This document shows, piece after piece, positions 10,995 through 25,060 of a stretch of DNA of 64,000 nt. Within the stretch, counting starts at the first letter, position 1, and the number at the start of each line of letters is the position of its first letter. The notes below the pieces were generated by a model. It was not told the DNA's origin. It was given only the letters and a program-made list of their open reading frames with translations, and made no database searches. This DNA is from Nitzschia sp. DOCU1 (taxonomy: Eukaryota; Bacillariophyta; Bacillariophyceae; Bacillariales; Bacillariaceae), in assembly GCA_951394045.1 (NCBI GenBank), contig OX595985.1:5022001-5086000 (forward strand), in the 5' to 3' direction. Made by a program: the position numbers and the translations under genes.

Positions 10995-11032
10995 TAGTCC
11001 ATCCAGTCATTTTGGGTTAGTCCATCCAGTCA
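10995..11032. promoter_or_regulatory. Direct repeat in a bidirectional promoter region
   Basis: TAGTCCATCCAGTCA occurs twice (10995-11009 and 11018-11032) with a 23-bp period, in the 428-bp interval between the divergent thioredoxin-like and MsrA genes. A second short repeat (GACATGT) lies near 10920-10940. These could be binding sites for a shared regulator, but nothing beyond repetition and position supports this. Confidence 0.35.
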
Positions 11033-11250
11033 GTAAAGGTCGTATTGGTCAGCCGGCCGACGGGGCCACGTCGAAATCCTTCCCGTGCGATCTTTTGATC
11101 CTGCGTGTGGTGCACGATCCAAGATGCTGCCTGCTTGGGCGGGGTCGGCCACGAACAAAAAAGACTGACTGACTCATTCATATCACTACTCCTTTGTCTC
11201 ATAATTTATCAAACTCATATATATCTACAGCATATCATCCCAAACGAAAA

Positions 11251-11814
11251 ATGGCTCCCATTGCTTCTACTCTTGCGCTAGGCGCCGGCTGCTACTGGGG
11301 CACGGAAAAGTACATTGTCAAGGACTTTCAACAAAAGTTTCCCGGAAGCATCAAGGACGCCAAAGTGGGATTCATGTCGCCCGACAAAAATGCCATGAAG
11401 AATCCTTCGTATCGTCAAGTTTGCAGTGGAACGACGGGGCATGTAGAAGTCTTGAAAGTGGAACTAGCGTCTCCGACACCGGAACTCTTTGAAGAACTCA
11501 TCAAATTCTTCTTTTCCTTTCATGATCCAACCACTTTGAATCGACAAGGCAATGATGCCGGGACACAATATGCCAGTGTGATTTTCTGCAGTGACGAAAA
11601 ACAGACGGAAATTGCAAATACTGTCATGGCGGACCTACAAAAGGCCATGGATGCTGGTAAAGTCAGCTCGTATACGGAAAAGAAGATTACGACGGGAGTC
11701 GTTCCTTATACAGACTTTTATGAAGCTCATGAAGAACATCAAGAATACTTGTTCAAGAATCCGTTGGGATATTGTAATCATCGTTATCGATTCCGGGATT
11801 GGCCGGAACTCTGA
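11251..11814 (+). CDS. msrA: Peptide methionine-S-sulfoxide reductase
   Basis: Reduces methionine-S-sulfoxide in proteins. The catalytic motif appears as GAGCYWGTE near the N-terminus (GCFWG in most members; Tyr replaces Phe), followed by the conserved region ending QVCSGTTGHVEVLKVE and the later FFSFHDPTTLNRQGNDAGTQ segment with its typical HDPT and GTQY words. A C-terminal GYCNHRYRF could supply a resolving Cys. I chose the ATG at 11251 (187 residues), since the upstream in-frame ATG at 11194 adds an unconserved stretch and the family motif then sits at the expected distance. No targeting peptide is evident, so the cytosol is likely. Divergent from the thioredoxin-fold gene, a natural partner class for MsrA. 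Confidence 0.93.
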   Translation: MAPIASTLALGAGCYWGTEKYIVKDFQQKFPGSIKDAKVGFMSPDKNAMKNPSYRQVCSGTTGHVEVLKVELASPTPELFEELIKFFFSFHDPTTLNRQGNDAGTQYASVIFCSDEKQTEIANTVMADLQKAMDAGKVSSYTEKKITTGVVPYTDFYEAHEEHQEYLFKNPLGYCNHRYRFRDWPEL

Positions 11815-11977
11815 AATACCGAAAACGACTCCTGGGCTCGAAATGTGTTTCGCAGGATGAAACGAGCCAAGCTGGTCAAACGTCTTTCTCCTTCTACAAC
11901 CAGATAACCCAGTCACTTGTCAAGTACTAGAATGATCCGAGCTAGACTTGTTGTTAACCAATATACTTGTATATTCT

Positions 11978-13357
11978 CTATTCTTGCAGTTCTTCTGTTT
12001 GTTCTCGCTCTTCTTGTTTTTGTTTGTGCCGTAATTTCTTTTGGATAGTACCAATCATGGCCCGATGCGTCGGGTATCGTCCAAGCGATGGCGCCTTGTA
12101 CTTGAGTGGCAACGAAGGAAGCTTGCGGCCGGGGTGGAGGCGCTCAAAATCTTGAAAGACGGCCTGCAATTGAGCGTACCAATAGTCTGTCGATGAATGG
12201 ATCGTGCTGGGAAACTCGCGGTACATGACCGACCAAGGTTTACCCTCGCCACTAAAATGACAAAAGTCGCGATGAGGTACTTTCTCGTAAAAGAGAGGCG
12301 CTTGAAGTGTACTTCCATACTGGCCCTGATACTCCATGCCTCGAGGGAGACAAGACACGCTAGTTCCAAAAATATCGGCGGAGGATCGCTCGATCGGCTC
12401 ATTGTCCCCGACGTAGTCCAAGACGGTATCCAAATACAAAATGGAAACGGACTTTTGATGAAAGCGTGTCCAATAGTAGAGTAATCCTTGATCTGCAAAA
12501 TCGCCATGAAAGGTCCAATTGGTAGAGTGACGCGGCGGCGCATACCGATGGGTTCCATCTGCAAGGGATTCCACCGGTTGGGGCAGACCCTCCCATTCTT
12601 TTCCGAGAGTCTTTCCCCACCCCCGCACTGGATCCCAGTGAGGATAGGGTAACTCGAGTGCTTCCTGCTCTCGCCGCTCCACGACGGCCTTCCATTCCTC
12701 AAAGTTGCCAGGTTCCAATACAAACAAACCGCCATGGGCGGGTTCTGTAAACCACGCTAGCACGACATTGGATTGGAGACGACCCGTCACGGAAAACTCC
12801 AAAATATAATCCAAATTACAGAGTGGCATGACATCGGCATCCAAATACATGACACGTTCGTACGGCAATTCCAAGACGTGAAATTTGGCCAGTTGAGCAT
12901 TGTAAAAGTTGTCTCGAAGGAGCGGGGGTAAATAATGGACTCGTATAGTCTTGGGATAAAGCTCCAGCCACTGAAGATCTCCAATCGGCAGCTCGTTTCC
13001 AGCCCCCTTGGCCATTTGAACCATGACCACAACATCAGCGACACTTCCACTTCCCAAAAGATTCTTGGTTGCTACGAGAATGTTCCAAATATATGGCCGA
13101 TACGTCAAAGGACTGGAAGGATCGCATCCTGAAATCAAAAAGGCATAGGCGAATCGGGCTGTCGTAAAAGTTGTGTTTGTCAAAGTGGAAGGGCGTCGCG
13201 GTGCAGTGGGGCAATCCTCAGAGACTCCATCACTACTAGCAACGTCAAAGGTGGAATGAAGCAACTGAAAGGAAATCATCCCGGCGGCAAATGCCAGAAT
13301 TCCCACTAACCATTGAAGAAGACACTTCGGCCGACGATATCTTCTCATTGGAGGCAT
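11978..13357 (-). CDS. GT8-type glycosyltransferase, type II membrane protein
   Basis: 459 residues. A basic N-terminus and one transmembrane segment (about residues 11-33) suggest a Golgi type II membrane protein. The lumenal domain has the GT8 hallmarks: FYNAQLAKFHVLELPYERV leading into YLDADVMPL with the metal-binding DxD (Asp173, Asp175), a FADQGLLYYW segment, and HFSGEGKPW, the second metal/UDP-binding motif of glycogenin/galactinol-synthase-like enzymes. It would transfer a sugar from a nucleotide sugar, but donor and acceptor cannot be read from sequence. The C-terminus is Lys/Glu/Gln-rich. Its 3' end faces that of msrA, with 163 bp between the stops. Confidence 0.9.
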   Translation of the reverse strand: MPPMRRYRRPKCLLQWLVGILAFAAGMISFQLLHSTFDVASSDGVSEDCPTAPRRPSTLTNTTFTTARFAYAFLISGCDPSSPLTYRPYIWNILVATKNLLGSGSVADVVVMVQMAKGAGNELPIGDLQWLELYPKTIRVHYLPPLLRDNFYNAQLAKFHVLELPYERVMYLDADVMPLCNLDYILEFSVTGRLQSNVVLAWFTEPAHGGLFVLEPGNFEEWKAVVERREQEALELPYPHWDPVRGWGKTLGKEWEGLPQPVESLADGTHRYAPPRHSTNWTFHGDFADQGLLYYWTRFHQKSVSILYLDTVLDYVGDNEPIERSSADIFGTSVSCLPRGMEYQGQYGSTLQAPLFYEKVPHRDFCHFSGEGKPWSVMYREFPSTIHSSTDYWYAQLQAVFQDFERLHPGRKLPSLPLKYKAPSLGRYPTHRAMIGTIQKKLRHKQKQEEREQTEELQE

Positions 13358-13677
13358 TATATCGAGGCTTGATGCTTGACACCGATGTGCGAACCCAAAA
13401 CCTTTCGGGATGTCTTCAGGAGCTCATCACGGCGGAAGTGGCGGAAGTTCACACTAATGGTTTAGTTCATTGGAGTCTGCTACTGTTGCCATTCATTCAG
13501 TGAGATGATGAACGAAAGAGACTATAGCCCAAACCGATTGTCGTTGTTTTGATGTAACTATACGGTGGATAGAGGCGCCGGCATTTTGTCGACCATAGCG
13601 GTGGTTTTGGCGTCATCGTCAGAGGACACACAATCTCGCGAGAGAGATGAGATCGAGAAATAGCATGGTGGGGAAAT

Positions 13678-14094
13678 CTAAATCATACGAGTCGGCAACC
13701 ATTCGCATTGTACCAGGGGTGTCAGTTTGCCGCCCGGCACCAGTGTTTGTAAAAAGGTTTCTACAATGGAGGGATTCAAGTGTCGTTGCAATAAACATTG
13801 CAAGGCCTTTTCTTGTAGGGCCTTGGGAATCACTGGCAATATTTGTTGTGACGTTTGCTCTACAGGATCGGCTGTTGCTGGGGGTACAGCCAGAGTGGCA
13901 AATTTAAGAGCCAATTGACGTCCCATGGCGGCCGAAGCTTCGTCGGGAGGTCGAAGGATTTGTGTAGAAGGAGGAGAAGAAGAAGCTTGTCGTTGAATGC
14001 GCTGCAGCAAAGTTAAAAAGGCTTCTTCCGACTCCTTGGCGGCAGCGGCAGCTGCCAGTGAGTCATTGTCACTCTTTTGTTTGGACTTGGACAT
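13678..14094 (-). CDS. Small hypothetical protein
   Basis: 138 residues from the ATG at 14094 (MSKSKQKSDNDS); an upstream in-frame ATG would add a hydrophobic MIVVIVIVVLATI stretch that could be a signal anchor, so the start is uncertain. An Ala run and a helical, Gln/Leu-rich middle are followed by an ordered-looking Leu-rich C-terminus ending LVQCEWLPTRMI. No family was recognised. The reading frame and composition differ from nearby noncoding sequence, which supports a real gene, but introns cannot be excluded. The 320 bp above it (14095-14415) show nothing further. Confidence 0.5.
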   Translation of the reverse strand: MSKSKQKSDNDSLAAAAAAKESEEAFLTLLQRIQRQASSSPPSTQILRPPDEASAAMGRQLALKFATLAVPPATADPVEQTSQQILPVIPKALQEKALQCLLQRHLNPSIVETFLQTLVPGGKLTPLVQCEWLPTRMI

Positions 14095-14415
14095 AATGGT
14101 GGCGAGTACAACTATAACAATCACAACAATCACATTGGAGATTGTCTCTCTCTCATCTCACTTTGTTTAGAGTGAAGTTAGGGGGAAGACGCTACCGGTA
14201 GCTACTTTTGATTTTTTAAGTGATGACGGCGCGTCGCGTTGGAAGCAATGCGATTCGTCCGTCCTTCCGTCAACAGAACCACTCATTTATTGGCTTACAG
14301 TGCGAAAGTACGAAATGGCAAACGTAAGTATCATACCTATAATCGGTAGGTAACTGCTCTCGTTGAATTACAAAACGTTTTTTTCGAAACGGCTACAGAC
14401 GATAACGCTCTGCTA

Positions 14416-14679
14416 CTAGACAAGGTTAACATGGCGAATGGTCATGTACGCCTTTGCTAGCTCGTCGGTCTGAGTCTCCATGCAATTGCTTCGAAAAGTG
14501 TAGGAAAGATTCTTCTTGGTGGTTGGATCCTGACCTCCACGATCATAGTAGTAGCGATCACATAAATCTAGCATGGGAACCAAAGCGACTTCATTTCGTG
14601 GTGGATCTCTCTTATCAAGCGGGCGCGGGTCCTTCTTTATTTCGTCAATCATAAACGCACGAGATGAGACGACCGACAA
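14416..14679 (-). pseudogene. Internally deleted copy of the SET-domain gene
   Basis: The 87-residue frame is homologous to two separated parts of the SET-domain gene at 19024-20043. Its first 66 residues match the part from VVSSRAF to FRNNCM, and the rest matches the extreme C-terminus from ETQTDELAKAYM. The 726 bp between them are missing. The join falls at a CCAT (14478-14481) that occurs at both ends of the lost segment (19086-19089 and 19812-19815). Because 726 is a multiple of three, the frame stays open. The core SET segment is lost, so it is most likely a pseudogene. Confidence 0.85.
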
Positions 14680-14843
14680 GCAAGAAACGATGTGTAAAGT
14701 ATGTATTACTCTGCTATTACGGTGTATGACTTTTGCATGTTGCCTCCGCTCACATTATAGCAGGTTCGGCGCATCTTGTCTTGAAACCTACGTCCTGCCA
14801 TTGGGAAGCACGATGAAAGGAAAGGCAGAGTCTGCCAATACTT

Positions 14844-17730
14844 TCAAATATTGATGTATTTGGTGCTGTAGTATTTGGCACGAGCAATTACATCAGAGCT
14901 GTAATCGCACGACCAGTATCTTATCGAGCCATCGCTGTTACGAGCTGCAAGATGATCCAGCCCTGCTTTCGTACAAGCACTGCCACGGCCTGCATTGTAA
15001 GCAACTAGTGCAGCCCGAAGCTTCCATCCATCATCCCAAGGACAATTTGTCATCCATTCAGGTCCAGAAGGCAAACATAACTGAGCACCATTACTGTTGC
15101 ATTCTTGTCCGCATTCGCAGTCAAAAAAGTTGATGTTGTCAACGAGCTGCTGAACTCCCTGCTTGATATGCTCGTAACTAAAGGGATCCGGAAACCCTTG
15201 TAGTTCGGAATGATCCGCTCTATCCACCTGGAGAAGACCAAAGCCATTGTTAGACGGATCAGCTGAAGGGAATCCCTCGGCGTTGAGACCAGCCCCCATA
15301 CTTGACTCCTTGCTAGCTAAACCAAGAATCAGCCCAACAGGGAGATCGAACTCGGCTGCTGCTCTCATAATATTATCAAGAAGACCGTCGGTGGTGCTCA
15401 GCATGGCCTCGTCCTGCTGTGCAATGAGTTCACTTCTTTGGATTCCTCCTGCCCAGTTTTCTGTGGGGTTGATGCATTGGTCCGCTGTTGTTCTCAACCA
15501 TTTGCCATTTGTTGTTGCTGTCTCTAGGGCAATTGTCCAACGATCATCAGGGGATGGTACTATGCCGTCATTGAAGCAACATTTTGCGAGTGGCGTGCCA
15601 TACTTGGGACAGCGATTTGATTCAACTCGTCGCCCACCGTCACAATCTGTCTCCCGCAGACACACTCCACTTGCCCCAGAGCTCGAGGTACAGCTGTCGG
15701 GCTTGAAGCAGCAGCGGAAACCAGCTTGTTCGTCGTGGTTAGGGCAGTCTCCCTTTTCAACCACAAAACCCGGCTTTGCAGTGCATAGGCTTGCATGGAT
15801 ACACTCGCCTGGGTTTAGGTAAGTACTAACGCATGGGCCGGGGACACTGAAGGACCAAGTGCGTTCCTCGCCTTCCGATAGATACCCTTCGCCAATAAAA
15901 TCTTTCGTCGTGGTGCCGTCAAGGAACGTCCAACCATCGTTCAGCTGGATGTAAAAGGTACCAACATCGTCAGGAGCCACAACTGATTTGAGTGCCAGCT
16001 GATGGGTTCCAGGTCTAATGTTGTTGACACTCAGTGGAGTAACTTCTCCGATTCCAGTAGTTCCAATGATCCAACCACCATCGATCGTAAGCTGGAAACT
16101 ATCGTCTGCGGCAGACCCAGTGTCACCAACCGTGATTGCTCCTACTATCTGTTTCAGACATGGCCATGGATCGATCACAACCTTTTCATTGTATAGTTGA
16201 CCATTGGGTGCGTAGGTTAAATGCAAGTGTGGGCCAGTTGAGAGTCCCCCTGTACTACCGACTTCTCCAATCTTATCACCGGCTTTGACTTCGTTCCCAA
16301 CTGCTACGAGAATTCTGGACATGTGGGCATACAGAGTAAAGCTGCCGTCTTTGTGTTGCAAATTGACCTCATTACCGAAACCAGAAAAGGAGCCTGCTCT
16401 AGTGACCGTACCATCAGCAACAGCATAGATGGGATCACCCGTTGAACCAGCCAAGTCAATACCGGTATGAAACTTGATTGTCTTTAAAACAGGATGCACT
16501 CTGGGCCCAAAACCCGAAGTAAGAAGAGAATCGTCGCATGAATCTAATGGGCATTGTATTGCAGCCGCTTTGCACACGCCAGTCGTCTCCAACGGCGCCA
16601 ACTCTCTGCGGGAAGTATCATTCTGGCCAGGAGTTGGAGCTAGCGTGATGATAGCCTCGTACTTGCCACTTGTTTCTGAAAGAGAGAAGGCATAGCGCGG
16701 TAATTCAAATTCAATCTTTCCTTCAGTTGTGACTCTCGAGCCGCCGAGCAGCAGAAAGACTGGAAAGGGTCCTTCCATTTCACTAGCCTGAGAAACTTGT
16801 GCGAAAACCTCAACTTGGTTGCCACTTCCTACACTACCAAGAAAGGCTGCCGGGACATCCATGGACACAGTAACTGTGCCGAATTCGCTTGGCTCCGTGT
16901 CAACATATATTTTCACCTCGTAGTTAAGCCGGGCGCCTGGACGAAAAATGGCAGTCGTCGCACCAAATGTTTCATCCACGACAGGGTCCGTACTCTTCTC
17001 AACCAAAACACGTGTATCAGTTGAGAAAGCACCAGCTGGAAAAGTGACGGTTGCGACGCCCATGAGATCGACAGATCCTCCCGTTATTGCCGGGATCAAT
17101 GTGCCATCCTGCTGGATCTTGCAACGATCATCAAAGAAGTAGCCTGGCTTGCCGGGAACTGGTCCGCCCGGAAAACCGTCTTTATGACGAGCATGTGCCT
17201 TCATAGATTTATTTTTGACGCTGATCAGGACATATTCACTATTACCAGTTGCATGGCAAATGTCAACTTTATTCCCGTCGTCCTTCTTTGGCCCCACCTT
17301 CTTCTTTCCTAGAAGCCTTTTTTCAGCACCAATCTGATGGGAGCACGCGCGGAGCGTAAATAGATTTATACAAAGTACGCGAAAAAGACGGACGTGAGAT
17401 TGATGAAGACCAACCAGAAGAAGCCGCGCGACAGAGACGAACAAGGTTATCGTACCTGATAGTACCTCGTAGTGAATTCTTCCTCGTCCGCCAAACCACG
17501 AAGGCGGGAATGAGCTCCCGGAGAGCCTGCATCAATTGAAAGAGAGAAGCAGGTGAGAGCAGTATGGCTCGTAAACATGAAACAATGGCAAACCAACCCC
17601 ACTCATCGGACATGTTTTGAGCCGCCATTCAGTATCAACGTTGATTGAGCCGCAGCGACTGCTTACCGGAGCATACCGCAGGGGCTACAATGATCCAGAT
17701 AAGAACTATCTTGCTGATCACTATCTTCAT
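14844..17730 (-). CDS. Secreted two-domain peptidoglycan hydrolase: M23 endopeptidase plus lysozyme/transglycosylase
   Basis: Three exons (17667-17730, 17456-17526, 14844-17333 on the minus strand; introns of 140 and 122 bp, GT-AG) give 874 residues. Exon 1 encodes a clear signal peptide (MKIVISKIVLIWIIVAP, then AVCS). Then: a CHATGN-type segment (about 71-116), a ZU5-like beta region (about 120-285), an M23/LytM domain with zinc ligands H334 and D338 (HTGID), H382 (YAHM) and H414/H416 (HLH), a beta region, two six-Cys modules (546-587 and 593-631), and a goose-lysozyme/SLT-like domain with Glu721 (SKESS), GFGLLQVD and AYNAGRG. All catalytic residues are present. The likely role is cutting bacterial cell walls outside the cell (defence or feeding). 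The longer single-exon reading starting MFVSV was rejected because it lacks a signal peptide. Confidence 0.88.
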
Positions 17731-17869
17731 CTTTCTTTTATTGCTTGTTTGTTTTGTTTCTTTTGTGTGAGCCTATGGAGGAAGATGATTAGCACGCTAC
17801 CGTTTCTCCAAGAGTTCACGAGTCGATTTGCTCTTGCTCGTCTCGATAAATCCTTTCTAGTAGCTTCGG

Positions 17870-18480
17870 ATTCGTCTCAAAGCAGCTTTTGTGATCTTGT
17901 GAACGTTCGGGTTCATTCACGACGATCTGGATAGAGTTCTCGAGTCGACATGTTGTTCCTTTATCTTTGCAAACACAGCTTCTGATCATCCCTTCTAAAG
18001 TTTCGGAATTGTCACCCCCAAAGGGATTGCTTGTCACCACGTCTCGTGCTTTTGTCATATTGTGAACGTTCGGGTTCATTTACGACGAGCTGGTTATACA
18101 AGCCTTCCATAACTAGTCAAGTGTGCATCCCTACTTCCCGCATCTCAAAGCAGCTTTTGTGACCTTGTGAACCGCGTTCTGGTTCATTCACGACGATCAG
18201 ACCTTCGGATTCATGTCGAAGCAGCGGGTCTGATCAACTATAATGCGTTGTGCTCTTGTGATATCGTGAACGTTCGGGTTCATTCACGACGAGCTGGCTG
18301 ATATACAAGCCTTCCATAACTAACAGTCGAGTGTGAACCCGTACTTCCTGCATCATCTTTCAAAGCACCTTTTGTGATGATCTTGTGAACGTTCGGGTTC
18401 ATTCACGACGAGCTGGTTATACAAGCCTTCCATAACTAGTCAAGTGTGCATCCCTACTTCCTGCCGAATACGTAAGATCC
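17870..18480. repeat. Five-copy hairpin-like repeat array upstream of the hydrolase gene
   Basis: The core GTGAACGTTCGGGTTCA plus a TTCACGACGA tail recurs at 17899-17925, 18062-18088, 18167-18196 (degenerate), 18266-18292 and 18385-18411. Copies 2, 4 and 5 continue into a longer unit (AGCTGGTTATACAAGCCTTC, then CATAACTAGTC and CTACTTCC), and some are preceded by AAAGCAGCTTTTGTGA. Within the core TGAAC/GTTCA and GTGAA/TTCAC are inverted; in copy 4 the outer arm extends to TCGTGAA/TTCACGA. The array lies 140-750 bp upstream of the minus-strand hydrolase start. It may be a promoter element cluster or decayed mobile repeats. The following 18481-19023 holds no recognised gene. Confidence 0.8.
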
Positions 18481-19023
18481 TTTGTTGTGGTTGTGAGATT
18501 GACCATTTCCATCATGCTTCGTGTTTGGCAGATCGTCGTCGTCGGCACCAAAAATACGTGGTGCATGCATGAGACGTGCCAATAAATGGGGCATGTGGCT
18601 TTTTGCCAGCGGGATTAGAAATTCCTAATACGTGGCTCTAAATTATGAGGGAATGCTCAGTCTGCACATAGTAGTATTTCGTACAGGATTCCTACGACCA
18701 ATTTTTTAAGCCACTTTGGGCTTAGCTGTTACTACGAAAGGTGTGCCTACAAGATGTCGTACCAGGTACCAGTAGTTCCGATGTTTCTTTACGACACCTT
18801 ATTGACATCCGCCACCAATGTCAGTCATGTGCTTACCAGGTATGTTTGTCCGCTGATGTCACGTCGTGTCAGTCCTATGATAGAGTGTTCATCTGTCTGT
18901 TTGTGTATTCCATGTAATCGTATGTATGAATCCTTGGAGTCTGATATCAACATACTTCAGATAGCGAGCAGTTTGACTCTGCTTGTCGACCGAGTGGTGT
19001 AGAGACGAGACAGCTTCACTATT

Positions 19024-20043
19024 TTAGGTAAGGTTACCATGGCGAATGGTCATGTATGCCTTTGCTAGCTCGTCGGTCTGAGTCTCCATTCGCGCATTGT
19101 CGTCTGCTGGTGTGGCCAAGGTCCTTTCGTTTGCCGCTGTAATAGAAGACTCTTCCTTCAGTAGTGCCGCAATCTTCCTAGCTGCCATGGCAAAGAACTG
19201 CAGGGTTCGCATTTCGGACTGAAGCAAGAGCATGGAATAATACTCTGGACCGGGTGCCATATTCAATACATGCTTATCGTTGACGATCGGCCCATATTCT
19301 TGCAACTTGACTTGTAGAATGCTTTGAAACTTGACAAGGGCAGCTAATTCGCCCTGGATCTCTTTCTTGTCGTCGACAGCATCGCTATCATCGACTTGCA
19401 ATCCTGCAGTGTCACCATACAAGCCCATGTCATTGCCATCATCAAACTCTTCGTCTTCTTCTTCATTCAGAAACGCTTCCATGTCATTTTTCTCATCTGG
19501 TTCGCCACTGTCAGAACCATCCTCGTCCATGGGACGGAAGAATTCTAGAGCCTTGATAAAACATCCATAGGTGTAGGATACGGGACCTGTTCGCAGATTG
19601 ATCACGGTTTCTCCCCGGTCGTTAAAGAGCCGCAATTCCAAGATATCATTGCTGGAACCATCCGGTTCAAGGTTGTTGGGAATGGTAAAGCCGTAGTTCA
19701 ACAACAGCTGTCCATTGCCTTGCGCGCCATAGGTCAACCTCAATGTCTCACCAACCTTGAGAGGAAGGCAGCTGCTCGTGTCTTCATTCGAAGAAGAAAC
19801 GGACCGAACCCCCATGCAATTGTTCCGAAAGGTGTAAGAAAGATTCTTCTTGGTGGTCGGATCCTGACCTCCACGATAGTGATCACACAAATCTAGGATG
19901 GGAACCAAAGCGACTTCATTTCCTGGTGGAGCTCTCTTATCAAGCGGATGAGGGTCCTTCTTCGTTTCGTCAATCACAAACGCGCGAGATGAGACGACCG
20001 CCACCATGTCGCTGAATCGCTCAAAGGAGACTGGAAATGCATC
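19024..20043 (-). CDS. SET-domain lysine methyltransferase-like protein, 5' end lost in gap
   Basis: The 340 residues before the gap contain the C-terminal part of a SET domain of the Rubisco LSMT/SETD3/SETD6 class. VALVPILDLCDHY corresponds to the LxPxxDxxNH segment, and GETLRLTYGAQGNGQLLLNYGFTIPNN corresponds to the GEExxxSYG-xxN-LLxxYGF core that binds S-adenosylmethionine (written here in class terms). An acidic insert (EEEDEEFDDGND) and a helical substrate-binding-type tail follow. The likely reaction is transfer of methyl groups to a protein lysine or histidine; the target is unknown. The 5' end, including the start, lies in the 200-N gap. A deleted copy is present at 14416-14679. Confidence 0.8.
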   Translation of the reverse strand, partial: DAFPVSFERFSDMVAVVSSRAFVIDETKKDPHPLDKRAPPGNEVALVPILDLCDHYRGGQDPTTKKNLSYTFRNNCMGVRSVSSSNEDTSSCLPLKVGETLRLTYGAQGNGQLLLNYGFTIPNNLEPDGSSNDILELRLFNDRGETVINLRTGPVSYTYGCFIKALEFFRPMDEDGSDSGEPDEKNDMEAFLNEEEDEEFDDGNDMGLYGDTAGLQVDDSDAVDDKKEIQGELAALVKFQSILQVKLQEYGPIVNDKHVLNMAPGPEYYSMLLLQSEMRTLQFFAMAARKIAALLKEESSITAANERTLATPADDNARMETQTDELAKAYMTIRHGNLT

Positions 20044-20243
20044 NNNNNNNNNNNNNNNNNNNNNNNNNNNNNNNNNNNNNNNNNNNNNNNNNNNNNNNNN
20101 NNNNNNNNNNNNNNNNNNNNNNNNNNNNNNNNNNNNNNNNNNNNNNNNNNNNNNNNNNNNNNNNNNNNNNNNNNNNNNNNNNNNNNNNNNNNNNNNNNNN
20201 NNNNNNNNNNNNNNNNNNNNNNNNNNNNNNNNNNNNNNNNNNN
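20044..20243. other. Assembly gap (200 N)
   Basis: Exactly 200 N, the same size as the second gap, so it is a placeholder of unknown true length. On its left is the SET-domain gene, on its right a gypsy LTR fragment in inverted orientation. Confidence 0.99.
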
Positions 20244-20394
20244 CACAAAATGAACGACCGGTTGCAAATATTTGAAAGACAAAAATCTTTCCTCTCGTCA
20301 ATCTTGTTGTTGAAAGTCAAGCTAATAGAACATAACATAGGTCTCACAATTACAATCCTCTTTATTTCTTTATCGTCACCCCCGGGATAGGGCA
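20244..20394 (+). repeat. Inverted gypsy LTR end fragment
   Basis: 151 bp matching, on the opposite strand, the segment that starts the GypA and GypB LTRs as read on the plus strand (CCCCCGGGATAGGGCA at its right end). It ends exactly at the LTR terminus CA (20394) and abuts an internal position of the GypA 3' LTR. This fits the end of a plus-sense gypsy inserted into GypA, with its body in the gap, or an assembly misjoin. Confidence 0.8.
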
Positions 20395-20487
20395 CGCCGT
20401 CAGCGACGACGTCATCGTTCGTTCACGTTCGTGTCCGTTAGCCGTCTGTACGTCATCCGTCCAACGGACGACTCCGTTCGTCTATGA

Positions 20488-25035
<4,548 letters not shown>

Positions 25036-25060
25036 AACCTAGACGGGAGTTTTAAAACTG

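Noticed and set aside
17334..17444. MFVSVARLLL start for the hydrolase
   Set aside because: This stretch is better explained as intron: CAG acceptor at 17334-17336, and upstream exons give a true signal peptide in phase.
17870..18480. CRISPR-like array (five similar repeats)
   Set aside because: Repeat spacing is irregular, copies differ in length, spacers are partly repeated themselves, and the context is a eukaryotic nuclear genome with no cas genes.
19974..20395. Reading frames running through the N gap at 20044-20243
   Set aside because: N bases give no real codons; the right side is LTR sequence unrelated to the SET gene.
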